The notes below the pieces were generated by a model. It had not been told where the DNA came from. It ran no database searches and saw only the letters and a list, made by a program, of their open reading frames with translations. Positions 50,459 through 58,504 of a DNA stretch of 64,000 bases are shown here, piece after piece; positions within the stretch are counted from its first letter, which is position 1; each line of letters starts with the position of its first letter. A program made the translations under genes and the position numbers. Origin of the DNA: Chryseobacterium hagamense (GTDB lineage Bacteria > Bacteroidota > Bacteroidia > Flavobacteriales > Weeksellaceae); the NCBI RefSeq assembly GCF_007991455.1, contig NZ_BJYJ01000001.1, positions 310,001 to 374,000 of the forward strand. Direction: 5' to 3'.

Positions 50459-51082
50459 ATGGAATTATACACTCTACTGGAAGGTATTGTAAAAGATGAT
50501 TTTACACATGCAAAATGGCTGAACACACTTTCTTTTATGGAAAATGCGGGAGCACGGAAAATATCGGCCTGTGAACATTCCTCGGAAGTCAGCCTGATAC
50601 AGCTGAAGCACGCAGCAGAAGAACACCGGCATGCTTATTATCTGAAGAAACAGATTTTAAAAATAAGTAACGAAGTCTGTACGGCTTATCAGAGCAACGA
50701 ACTTTTAGCGCCTTTGGCAACAAGACAATATTTGCATTCGCTGGATATCAAAGCATGCCGTTATCTTCAGAAGCAATTCAGGTTATCGAAAGAGGAGTTA
50801 AAATACGCGGCTTATCTTTTCGTAACCTATGCGATTGAGGTAAGAGCCGACGAACTGTATCCCGTCTATCAGGAGGTACTCACCAGATATTCTTCCAAAA
50901 TCATGGTAAAGTCCATTATCCTGGAAGAAGAAGGACATCTGGAAGAGATGATCCATCAGCTGAATGGTTTTTCGGAAGACTGGAAGATGCACGCTGAGGT
51001 AATTCTGAATATTGATCTGGCCCTTTATCATCATTGGATAACATCTATTTCGGAGGAGATTACTAGACAGTATGATGTTTGA
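50459..51082 (+). CDS. Ferritin-like diiron protein heading the biotin operon, function unknown
   Basis: A 207-residue all-helical protein. It carries the six ligands of a carboxylate-bridged diiron centre in ferritin-like order: Glu28 (FMENA), Glu55-x-x-His58 (EEHRH), Glu127 (AIEVRADE) and Glu157-x-x-His160 (EEEGH). It has no signal peptide, so it is cytoplasmic. I do not recognise a named family. It overlaps bioF by 11 bp and shares its promoter with the biotin genes; no bioC, bioH, bioI, bioW or bioZ is seen here. A role in making or freeing the pimeloyl chain, or in iron/redox support of BioB, is possible. The start is set by the TACTTTTG box. Confidence 0.72.
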   Translation: MELYTLLEGIVKDDFTHAKWLNTLSFMENAGARKISACEHSSEVSLIQLKHAAEEHRHAYYLKKQILKISNEVCTAYQSNELLAPLATRQYLHSLDIKACRYLQKQFRLSKEELKYAAYLFVTYAIEVRADELYPVYQEVLTRYSSKIMVKSIILEEEGHLEEMIHQLNGFSEDWKMHAEVILNIDLALYHHWITSISEEITRQYDV

Positions 51083-52184
51083 CGAAAATCATTTTCAGGA
51101 GACTCTACAGAAGAGACGGGAAAACGGAAATTTTAGAAGTCTGAAACCCAAAGAAGAGGGTATTGATTTTTATTCCAACGACTATCTGGGACTGGCAGGA
51201 AATACCGGCTTCCGGAATATACTGCTGGAAACAGTAACGGAGAATCCCGGATTGCTGACGGGAAGCACAGGTTCACGGCTGATCAGCGGAAACAGCCTGG
51301 CAGTTGAAGAAACGGAGACGTTTATTGCTCAGGAACACCAGTGCGAAGCGGCCCTGCTTTTTCCGTCCGGTTACAATGCCAATCTGGCGCTGTTTTCCAC
51401 GCTGCCGACCCGCCATGATACTGTTATTGTGGATGAAAAGGTCCACCGGTCGGTTCATGATGCCTGTAAACTGTCGAATGCAAAAAAACTGAAGTTCAGA
51501 CACAACGACTGCTGTCATCTGGAGCAGATCCTGGAAAGACAGACCGGTCCCTGCTACATTGCCATCGAAAGCCTGTATTCTATGGACGGAGATGTAGCCC
51601 CGGTAAAAGAAATTGCAGGTATAGCCGGAAGGTACAACGCCCGATTGATTGTTGATGAAGCCCATGCCTTCGGGGTATTCGGGTATGGTTTGGTAGACCG
51701 GTACCGACTGCAAAATCAGGTAGCCGCAACTGTCATCACTTACGGAAAAGCATTGGGAGCCCATGGGGCCGCAGTGCTGACAAACAACCTGATCCGATCG
51801 TACCTGGTAAATTTTGCCTCACCGTTTATTTACACTACTGCCGCCCAGGATTTCCTGTGGATGAGCATCAGGAAAGGATATGAATTTTTGAAAGCCAATC
51901 ATGAAATATCCGGCATGCTTCAATATAAAATCGGGATATTCCGCGAGGCACAACTGGAAGGTCCTTCAGCTGAAGACAGCCCGGTCCGGGCCGTTATGGT
52001 GCCTGATAATGACCGGCTGAAGAACCTGCATCACCGCTTACTTAAAGATGGATTTCTGACGTATGCCGTATGCAGCCCCACGGTAAAGCCGGGAACGGAA
52101 AGATTACGCATCTGCCTGCATAGCTTTAATACGGATGATGATATTCGGTCTCTTACCGGATTGATTAAGGAATTTTTTAGCTGA
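51072..52184 (+). CDS. bioF: 8-amino-7-oxononanoate synthase
   Basis: A 370-residue PLP enzyme of the alpha-oxoamine synthase family that condenses pimeloyl-CoA or pimeloyl-ACP with alanine. The PLP lysine is Lys226 in TYGKALGAHG. Other features are STGSRLISGNS, VDEAHAFGVFG, the substrate loop SPFIYTTAAQ, and the C-terminal ERLRICLHSFNT. It is a little shorter than the E. coli enzyme. The start could be 51072 or 51075, both overlapping the upstream diiron-protein gene, so the two are translationally coupled. Its neighbours bioD, bioB and bioA confirm the biotin role over a serine palmitoyltransferase-like one. Confidence 0.93.
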   Translation: MMFDENHFQETLQKRRENGNFRSLKPKEEGIDFYSNDYLGLAGNTGFRNILLETVTENPGLLTGSTGSRLISGNSLAVEETETFIAQEHQCEAALLFPSGYNANLALFSTLPTRHDTVIVDEKVHRSVHDACKLSNAKKLKFRHNDCCHLEQILERQTGPCYIAIESLYSMDGDVAPVKEIAGIAGRYNARLIVDEAHAFGVFGYGLVDRYRLQNQVAATVITYGKALGAHGAAVLTNNLIRSYLVNFASPFIYTTAAQDFLWMSIRKGYEFLKANHEISGMLQYKIGIFREAQLEGPSAEDSPVRAVMVPDNDRLKNLHHRLLKDGFLTYAVCSPTVKPGTERLRICLHSFNTDDDIRSLTGLIKEFFS

Positions 52185-52211
52185 AGGAAATCCAGATCAA
52201 AAATAATACAT

Positions 52212-52853
52212 ATGAATTTAAAAGATAAAAAGCAGGAACAAAAACTAGTCTTTGTAACAGGAATTGGTACTGAAATCGGAAAAACAGTGTGTTCTGCAAT
52301 ACTGACGAAATACCTCAATGCCGACTATTGGAAACCGGTTCAATCGGGAGACCTGGACTTCTCAGATTCGATTAAGATCAAATCCTGGGTTGGTGAAGAG
52401 GTGATTTGCCATCCGGAGGCTTACCGCTTTAAACTGCCGGTATCACCGCATCAATCGGCAAAAGAAGAAGGGATAAAAATTAATTTAAATGAAATCAGGC
52501 TTCCCGAAACCCGTAATAATCTCATCGCAGAAGGAGCCGGCGGGCTGATGGTTCCGCTGAACGACAGGGAATTTATCATTGATCTTATTGAAAAGCTGAA
52601 TATCCCGGTTGCCCTCGTCGTCAGGAATTATCTCGGATGTATCAACCACACCCTGCTTTCCATGATGGCTCTGGCCCAAAGAAAAATCAGAATGGAATAC
52701 CTGATCCTCAACGGAAACTTTCCGCCGGATACGGAAAACATCATCTGCAAAAATATACATTTTGGAACCCGAATCCTCAGAATTCCGGATATGGCGAACC
52801 TCACACCGGAAAATATAGAACATGTAACAAATAAATTAAAAAATAATGACTGA
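52212..52853 (+). CDS. bioD: Dethiobiotin synthetase
   Basis: A 213-residue ATP-dependent enzyme closing the ureido ring of dethiobiotin. The P-loop is GIGTEIGKT at residues 17-25, SGDLDFSD follows, and the carboxylate-binding EGAGGLMVPLNDREF lies near residue 110. The length is normal. It is 27 bp after bioF and overlaps bioB by 8 bp. Confidence 0.95.
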   Translation: MNLKDKKQEQKLVFVTGIGTEIGKTVCSAILTKYLNADYWKPVQSGDLDFSDSIKIKSWVGEEVICHPEAYRFKLPVSPHQSAKEEGIKINLNEIRLPETRNNLIAEGAGGLMVPLNDREFIIDLIEKLNIPVALVVRNYLGCINHTLLSMMALAQRKIRMEYLILNGNFPPDTENIICKNIHFGTRILRIPDMANLTPENIEHVTNKLKNND

Positions 52854-53835
52854 TAAAACCGTCCTGAGAAACGACTGGACCAGAGAAGAAATTGAAGCAA
52901 TCTACCACCTTCCGCTTCTGGAACTGGTTTATAAAGCTGCTACCGTTCACCGGGAATGGAATGATCCGGAAGAAATCCAGATATCTACGCTGCTTTCCAT
53001 CAAAACCGGTGGCTGTCCGGAAGACTGTTCTTACTGCGGGCAGGCTGCCCGGTACCATACCAACATTAAAGTTCAGGCCCTGCTTCCGACCGAACAGGTA
53101 CTTGAACATGCCAGAAAAGCAAAGGAAGGCGGATCATCCCGTTTCTGTATGGCAGCTGCGTGGCGGGAAGTGAGAAACAACCGGGATTTCGACCGGGTAA
53201 TCGATATGGTCAAAGGGGTCAACGAGCTCGGCATGGAAGTCTGCTGTACGCTCGGCATGCTTTCGGAAGAACAGGCCGAACGGTTACAGGAAGCCGGCCT
53301 GTATGCGTATAACCACAACCTGGATACTTCGGAACAGTATTATGAAGAAATCATTTCCACCCGTACTTTTGATCACAGGATCAATACTATTAATAATGTC
53401 CGCAAGGCAGGAATCACCGTCTGTTCGGGAGGCATTATCGGATTGGGAGAAACACATCGCGACAGGATATCGATGCTTTTAACACTTGCTACTATGCCGA
53501 AGCATCCTGAATCCGTTCCCATCAATGCATTGGCCAGGGTAGCCGGGACGCCGCTTCAGGACAATGAAAAGACCGATACCTGGGAAATGGTAAGAATGAT
53601 TGCTACCGCAAGGATCATTATGCCGTCCTCCATGGTACGCCTCAGTGCAGGAAGAATGGAGATGAGCGGATTTGAGCAGGGCTGGTGCTTTATGGCCGGT
53701 GCCAATTCAATTTTTACAGGAGAACGGGAAACCCTTCTGGTTACCCCGAACCCCGGTATTTCGGAAGACCTTCAGCTGCTGCAGACTCTGGGGCTGAAAC
53801 CGATGGGACGGGCAGAGGTGAGTTGTGAACTGTGA
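52846..53835 (+). CDS. bioB: Biotin synthase
   Basis: A 329-residue radical SAM enzyme that inserts sulphur into dethiobiotin. The 4Fe-4S cysteines are Cys57, Cys61 and Cys64 in GGCPEDCSYCGQ. The 2Fe-2S sacrificial cluster region includes MEVCCTLGM, YNHNLDTS and CSGGIIGLGE, and Arg in LSAGR. The length and motifs are complete. Overlap with bioD indicates coupling. A 109-bp gap with 7-bp repeat units separates it from bioA. Confidence 0.97.
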   Translation: MTDKTVLRNDWTREEIEAIYHLPLLELVYKAATVHREWNDPEEIQISTLLSIKTGGCPEDCSYCGQAARYHTNIKVQALLPTEQVLEHARKAKEGGSSRFCMAAAWREVRNNRDFDRVIDMVKGVNELGMEVCCTLGMLSEEQAERLQEAGLYAYNHNLDTSEQYYEEIISTRTFDHRINTINNVRKAGITVCSGGIIGLGETHRDRISMLLTLATMPKHPESVPINALARVAGTPLQDNEKTDTWEMVRMIATARIIMPSSMVRLSAGRMEMSGFEQGWCFMAGANSIFTGERETLLVTPNPGISEDLQLLQTLGLKPMGRAEVSCEL

Positions 53836-53837
53836 AT

Positions 53838-53920
53838 TGTGAATGTTCAATTGTAAGGTTTTTTACCTGCATCTAAATTCACAATTGACAATTGACAATT
53901 CACTATTGAACCACTCATTC
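53838..53920. repeat. 7-bp-unit inverted repeat between bioB and bioA (copy H3)
   Basis: GTGAATT, GTGAATG and TTCAATT units on the left face AATTCAC, AATTGAC, AATTGAC and AATTCAC units near 53876-53908 on the right. The two arms can form a hairpin with a loop of about 30 nt. It may attenuate or stabilise the mRNA between bioB and bioA. Confidence 0.55.
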
Positions 53921-53944
53921 ATCATAATCAAATCAAAAAAAAAA

Positions 53945-55255
53945 ATGTTCAAACCCATCAAAAATCCAAAAACCACCCGGAACATAAATCTTTCCGAACG
54001 CGACCGTACCGTCAACTGGCATCCGTATACCCAGATGAAAACCGACGGCTATGCGGTACCCATTGTGAAAGGGCAGGGTGTCTACCTTTTCGATGATGCC
54101 GGGAAAAAGTATATCGATGCCGTATCTTCTTGGTGGGTAACCCTGCACGGCCACGCCCATCCCTATATTGCCCAAAAGGTTTCCGAGCAGCTGCATACGC
54201 TGGAGCAGGTTATTTTTGCCGGTTTTACCCATGAGCCGGCGATACGGCTTTCTGAAAATCTATTAAAGTTGCTGCCTGAAAATCAGGAAAAGGTTTTTTA
54301 TTCCGACAACGGATCCACGGCAGTGGAAGTAGCGCTGAAAATGTGCATTCAGTTCGCCTGCAATAGAGGAAAGGAAAAAACAAAAATACTGGCCTTTAAA
54401 AATGCTTATCATGGTGATACTTTCGGAGCAATGTCGGTGAGCGGCAGAAATGCATGGACCCGTCCGTTCGATGAAATGCTTTTTGAAGTTGTCTTTATCG
54501 ATCCGCCGAACAGTGAAAACCTGGATAAAACCAAATCGGTAATTGAGGAACATTCCGGTGAATGGGCCTGCTTTATATACGAGCCTTTGGTTCAGGGTGC
54601 GGCGGGAATGCTGATGCATGCTCCTGAAGACCTGTCGGAACTGATGAGGTTCTGCAGAGCGAATGGTATCTTAATGATTCAGGATGAGGTATTTACCGGC
54701 TTCGGAAGAACCGGAAAGCTGTTTGCTGCCGGTTATCTCACGGAGCAGCCGGACATCATGTGCTTTTCCAAGGGACTGACCGGCGGAACAATGCCGATGG
54801 GAATCACCACCGCTTCCCAAAGGATCTTCGAAGCTTTTCTATCGGAGAATCATGATAAAACCCTGTTTCACGGCCATTCTTTTACCGCAAACCCCTTAGC
54901 CTGTACGGCCGCATTGGCCAGCATGGAACTTCTGCTGAAAGAAGAAACCCTGAATGCCATCAGGATAATCTCTGAAAAACATCAGAAATTCTCAAAATAC
55001 CTCATGGCGCATCCGAAGGTTCAAAACGTAAGGCAAACAGGAACGATTCTCGCTTGGGAAATAAAAAATGATGGCAGAACTTCTTATTTTAATGAGACGG
55101 GCAAAGAATTCTACCGGGAGTTTTTAATGAGAGGAATCATCATGCGTCCGTTGGGAAATGTGCTGTATCTGGTTCCGCCTTACTGCATTACACCGGACGA
55201 GCTGGATCTGGTTTACCGCAATATTGCTGAAGTTCTTGACAGACTTGACGACTGA
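53945..55255 (+). CDS. bioA: Adenosylmethionine-8-amino-7-oxononanoate aminotransferase
   Basis: A 436-residue class III aminotransferase converting KAPA to DAPA with S-adenosylmethionine as amino donor. PLP contacts are YSDNGSTAVEVALKM, QDEVFTGFGRTG and the lysine Lys276 in FSKGLTGGTMPMG. The HPYTQMK block and the SSWWVTLHGHAHPYI motif are diagnostic of BioA rather than ornithine or GABA aminotransferases. The open frame extends upstream to 53843 through the repeat, but MFKPIKNPKTT at 53945 is the expected start. Confidence 0.95.
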   Translation: MFKPIKNPKTTRNINLSERDRTVNWHPYTQMKTDGYAVPIVKGQGVYLFDDAGKKYIDAVSSWWVTLHGHAHPYIAQKVSEQLHTLEQVIFAGFTHEPAIRLSENLLKLLPENQEKVFYSDNGSTAVEVALKMCIQFACNRGKEKTKILAFKNAYHGDTFGAMSVSGRNAWTRPFDEMLFEVVFIDPPNSENLDKTKSVIEEHSGEWACFIYEPLVQGAAGMLMHAPEDLSELMRFCRANGILMIQDEVFTGFGRTGKLFAAGYLTEQPDIMCFSKGLTGGTMPMGITTASQRIFEAFLSENHDKTLFHGHSFTANPLACTAALASMELLLKEETLNAIRIISEKHQKFSKYLMAHPKVQNVRQTGTILAWEIKNDGRTSYFNETGKEFYREFLMRGIIMRPLGNVLYLVPPYCITPDELDLVYRNIAEVLDRLDD

Positions 55256-55269
55256 AACGATAAAAGCTT

Positions 55270-55277
55270 TATTTTTG
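55270..55277 (+). promoter_or_regulatory. Promoter -7 box of the acetyltransferase gene
   Basis: TATTTTTG matches TAnnTTTG and lies 18 bp before the ATG at 55296. Confidence 0.55.
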
Positions 55278-55295
55278 CATAAAGCAATATGATTT

Positions 55296-55832
55296 ATGGA
55301 ACTGTATACGGAACGATTACTCCTCCGGGATCTGCATGAAGATGATAAACAGGCGATTTTTGATTACCGTTCAGATGAGGAAGCCAATAAATTCCAAAGC
55401 TGGATCCCGGAAAGCCCGGAAGAGGCGGAACAGTTTATCGCCAGAAATACCAAGACATTCAATCAGCCGGAAAGCTGGTATCAGGTGCTGATCACGGACA
55501 GGGAAACGGCAGCCGTGATCGGCGATATGGGAATTCATTTTTTCGGCAGTGAAAATCTGCAGGTAGAACTGGGTATTACTTTGGATATACGACATCAGGG
55601 AAAAGGATATGCCGCCGAAGCATTGAAAGGACTTATCAGCTGCCTTTTCACCGATCTGCAAAAACACCGGATCATCGCATCCGTCGATCCGGATAACCGG
55701 GCATCCCTGAGATTAATGGAACGGGTCGGACTGCGTAAAGAAGGCCATTTCATTAAAAGCCTGTTCTGGAAAAATAAATGGGTGGATGATGTTATTTATG
55801 CTATTCTCCGGGAAGAATGGATAAAAAGATAA
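55296..55832 (+). CDS. GNAT-family acetyltransferase (RimJ/RimL-like)
   Basis: A 178-residue acetyltransferase. The MELYTERLLLRDLHEDD start, LEVELGITLDIRHQGKGYAAEAL-like block (QVELGITLDIRHQGKGYA) and the final SLRLMERVGLRKEGHF are the RimJ/RimL and related diamine or aminoglycoside-type patterns. A protein N-terminus or a small amine could be the acceptor. It has its own promoter downstream of bioA. Confidence 0.85.
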   Translation: MELYTERLLLRDLHEDDKQAIFDYRSDEEANKFQSWIPESPEEAEQFIARNTKTFNQPESWYQVLITDRETAAVIGDMGIHFFGSENLQVELGITLDIRHQGKGYAAEALKGLISCLFTDLQKHRIIASVDPDNRASLRLMERVGLRKEGHFIKSLFWKNKWVDDVIYAILREEWIKR

Positions 55833-56030
55833 ATTATAAACCTTTTCTTGCTGCTGCCTTTTTCAGATCACTATTCAACAAACTGCCGGCAGACCGGAAT
55901 CTAAAGGGCCGCAAATCAGACCCGCCGATCATTTTCTACAATTTGTCAGAATAAGCCTGAAATCGGTCAGCCCACAACTCAATCCCGGACCTTGGCGTAT
56001 TTTTTGACGCTCGGAACTTAAACAACCGTT

Positions 56031-56738
56031 ATGTTATCCGTATTATTTTTAGAATTCAACTGGAAAGAGCTGCTGATGGGCCAGGAAGAATGGCCTTTTA
56101 TCCTGGAAATTGTTATCCGTACTGTTATTATGTTCATAACCATTGTCATCGGGCTCCGCATTCTGGGAAAGAGGGGAGTGAAGCAGTTGTCTATTTTTGA
56201 ACTTGTGGTAATTATTGGTCTGGGATCTGCTGCAGGAGATCCGATGTTCTATAAAGAAGTGGGAATTATTTTCTCGATTATTGTTTTTGTGGTTATTATC
56301 CTTTTGTATACCATCGTTACTTATCTGATTGCGAAAAATAAAAAACTGGAAGAGCTTATCGAAGGCAAATGCATCTGCCTGATCGATGACGGAGAATTTT
56401 CCATCGAAAACTTTAAGAAAGAAAATCTGGGAAGCGATGAATTTTTTGCTGAACTGAGACTTAACGGGGTTTCCCATCTGGGTCAGGTAGAAAAAGCCAT
56501 TGAAGAAAGTTCCGGAGAAATCAGTGTATTCTTTTATGAAGATGAAAAAGTAAAATACGGTCTGCCTACAATGCCAGGTTCACTGGATCATCCTTTAAAA
56601 CAGATTACACAAGACGGATATTATTCCTGCACATTCTGCGGGCATACTGAAAAAAAGGTTCCCGGCAATACCGGGACCTGTAAAAAGTGCGGCAAAAAAA
56701 ACTGGGTACAGGCAAATAACAGAAGAAGAGTTACCTAA
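56031..56738 (+). CDS. DUF421 (YetF-like) membrane protein with C-terminal zinc ribbon
   Basis: A 235-residue protein. Three N-terminal membrane helices (about 20-105) include GLRILGKRGVKQLSIFELVVIIGLGSAAGDP, the YetF/DUF421 signature. A soluble domain follows (SDEFFAELRLNGVSHLGQVEKAI). Unusually, residues about 197-232 carry two CxxC pairs (CTFC near 200 and CKKC near 217) that would form a zinc ribbon. YetF-like proteins support spore and envelope functions in Bacillus; here the role is unknown. The ribbon suggests binding of nucleic acid or another protein. No neighbour clarifies it. Confidence 0.82.
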   Translation: MLSVLFLEFNWKELLMGQEEWPFILEIVIRTVIMFITIVIGLRILGKRGVKQLSIFELVVIIGLGSAAGDPMFYKEVGIIFSIIVFVVIILLYTIVTYLIAKNKKLEELIEGKCICLIDDGEFSIENFKKENLGSDEFFAELRLNGVSHLGQVEKAIEESSGEISVFFYEDEKVKYGLPTMPGSLDHPLKQITQDGYYSCTFCGHTEKKVPGNTGTCKKCGKKNWVQANNRRRVT

Positions 56739-56747
56739 AACGAAAAA

Positions 56748-56769
56748 AGGCTCCTGTGAACAGGAGCCT
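56748..56769 (-). terminator. Hairpin terminator in the minus direction
   Basis: AGGCTCCTGT and CAGGAGCCT form a stem with a short loop. In the minus direction it ends in TTTTTT, in the plus direction in A residues, so it suits the small minus-strand gene at 56881. Confidence 0.7.
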
Positions 56770-56880
56770 AAAAAAACACAAATGATGAAAAAAAATTATT
56801 TCGATACACAAATATAGTAAAAATATTACCATTCGTTACACCATAATAGCGTTATTGATAAAATTTATCGGAAAATTTTA

Positions 56881-57042
56881 TTATCCGGCGTTAAGCTGCT
56901 CTGAACTTGTGAAAAGCCCTAATGCCAACAGTGCGCAAATCCCTACGATCAGGACTTTTATCCCTTCTTTCGCTTTTGCAGAAGTATGACTTCCTGACGA
57001 TCTGTTTTCAAAAAAACAAGGTCGTAATTTTTTCGTTTCCAT
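56881..57042 (-). CDS. Small membrane protein, hypothetical (53 residues)
   Basis: A 53-residue frame (METKKLRPCFFENRSSGS to SSEQLNAG) with a Ser/Lys-rich N-terminal half and one strong membrane segment, IKVLIVGICALLALGLF. No family is recognised. Its stop is 111 bp from a hairpin that ends in a T run in the same direction. I see no promoter box. It might be a toxin-like or stress-induced small membrane protein; that is inference. Confidence 0.5.
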   Translation of the reverse strand: METKKLRPCFFENRSSGSHTSAKAKEGIKVLIVGICALLALGLFTSSEQLNAG

Positions 57043-57249
57043 ACTATTTTTCACATCAAATTTTAAACCATCGGGCTCATTTCCATGGTGACATTTAATC
57101 AGACTTGAATAACTGAGATATCATAAAGTGTTCGCTGATTGTGGTAATAAAGAATAAACAATCTGTATGGTATCTTTGAATACCATTACCATATTTCAAA
57201 TTTTTAAATGTCATACCCTTTCCGTGCGGTCAGGGTTTTTTATTTGCAA
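57043..57249. other. Intergenic region with a possible small RNA
   Basis: No protein gene is seen. TATCTTTG at 57171-57178 matches the -7 consensus, and ACCCT / AGGGT (57215-57236) followed by a T run could end a transcript of about 55 nt. Confidence 0.35.
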
Positions 57250-57600
57250 TAATTTAATGTGAATCCGGCCAAACTGAAACCCTATTCGGCGGTTTACTGC
57301 AATCAGGAATAGAATTATTGCTTTCAGTCAGGGATTGCTTTTAATGGAACGAATAAACGGTTCAAGCTTCTGGTAGGATTTTATCTTATCCTGCACTAAG
57401 CCGGCCTTTCAGGACTTTAAAAACACTATAATTTGAATCTGCCTGGAAAATAAACAAAAGCTGTCTATTAAGGATCAACTTAGAACGTTTTCAGATGGAG
57501 TCACAAAATATTTGGTTTAACTACCAGATCATCTTTAATCCTATTTTTACAGGAGAGACTTCCGGTATCCTTTTTTCAGTCTATTGATCAAGGTTTTCAG
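57250..57600 (+). repeat. Dispersed repeat R1, copy E (diverged)
   Basis: Begins AATTTAATGTGAATCCGG and keeps CTTCTGGTAGGATTTTATC, TTTCAGGACTTTAAAA and a shortened core ACTTCCGGTATCC (57558-57580). The right terminal sequence is not clear. Confidence 0.7.
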
Positions 57601-57616
57601 CTACTGAATAAAAAAA

Positions 57617-57640
57617 TCCCCTTCTGAAAACAGAAGGGGA
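57617..57640 (-). terminator. Terminator of the ferritin-like gene pair
   Basis: TCCCCTTCTG (57617-57626) pairs perfectly with CAGAAGGGGA (57631-57640) around AAAA. On the minus strand a run of seven T follows. It is 25 bp past the stop. Confidence 0.9.
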
Positions 57641-57664
57641 TAAACAGCTAAAATTAAGGACTTA

Positions 57665-58480
57665 TCAGACAATAAACAATCCTGCAATCGTCTGAGCGTC
57701 ACTACCACTTAAAATTTCGTCATAGGCTGCAGAACCTGCTGCTGCCCCGAACGAAGTACTTGTATTAAAACCAGCCTGGTTTACATTATCTTCTCCTGCG
57801 TACACCGGATTGGTTGCTGCAGGCATGTTCCCGCCGTTCGCCAGTTCAATCCAACCCTTATTGGCTCTCATTCTTCTCACCTGCGATGCATGCCTTGCTT
57901 CTACAGAGTGAATCTGTAAGGCAGCCTGCAGAACGGTTTTATTGGACATTACATTTCCTGCCTGTCCTTTATACGCTCTCACACCGGTATCTTCAAAAGC
58001 CTGTGCCAAAATAAGGAACTGGCTATAATTGGTAAAAGGAGTAAAATTTCCGCCTGCTGTAAAATCAAAATTAGGTTTTGCATTCGGGGTTGTTCCTAAA
58101 GATGTAAGTGTACTTTTCAGGAAAGCTACGTGAGCAGTTTCATGCTTTGAAATCTGCTGAAAAACCGTTCGGTCTGAACTTGGAATCAGTCCCGATGTAT
58201 TCAAACCGATTCTGTAATATTCATCTTCCAGATATTCGAGAGTCAAGGCCAGCTGCAAGGCATCTGTCAATGTACTTTTGAAGAACATCGCATTTTTCTG
58301 GCTATCTACGGTTTCTGCTTTGGCCGGTGTACTCATTAAAGCACCGAGTCCAAGCGGAAGCGCAGCAACAGCTGCTTTTTTACCGAATGATGAAATATTG
58401 GTTAGGGTTTCCAATCTTGAGGTTTCTGTTGTGAAAAATTTATCGTCAGAAAGCTTATCTAGTAATTTAAGAATGTTCAT
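57665..58480 (-). CDS. Exported ferritin-like protein
   Basis: A 271-residue protein. A hydrophobic segment (AAVAALPLGLGALMSTPAKAET) around residue 45 ends in an AKA-type cleavage site. The ferritin_2-like helical domain contains LTLEYLEDEYYRIGL, ISKHETAHVAFLKSTL, AFEDTGVRAYKG and IHSVEARHASQVRRMR, where E, ExxH and repeated acidic pairs suggest a diiron centre. A Ser/Gly-rich tail follows. Function unknown; the related proteins occur in envelope stress loci. It is co-transcribed with the lipoprotein paralogue upstream (24 bp), and both end at the terminator at 57617. Confidence 0.85.
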   Translation of the reverse strand: MNILKLLDKLSDDKFFTTETSRLETLTNISSFGKKAAVAALPLGLGALMSTPAKAETVDSQKNAMFFKSTLTDALQLALTLEYLEDEYYRIGLNTSGLIPSSDRTVFQQISKHETAHVAFLKSTLTSLGTTPNAKPNFDFTAGGNFTPFTNYSQFLILAQAFEDTGVRAYKGQAGNVMSNKTVLQAALQIHSVEARHASQVRRMRANKGWIELANGGNMPAATNPVYAGEDNVNQAGFNTSTSFGAAAGSAAYDEILSGSDAQTIAGLFIV

Positions 58481-58504
58481 AATGTAATTTTTTGAAGTGA
58501 ATAA

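Noticed and set aside
53870..53910. Regular short repeats that might be a CRISPR array
   Set aside because: Units are 7 bp with no spacers, and no cas genes are in the window.
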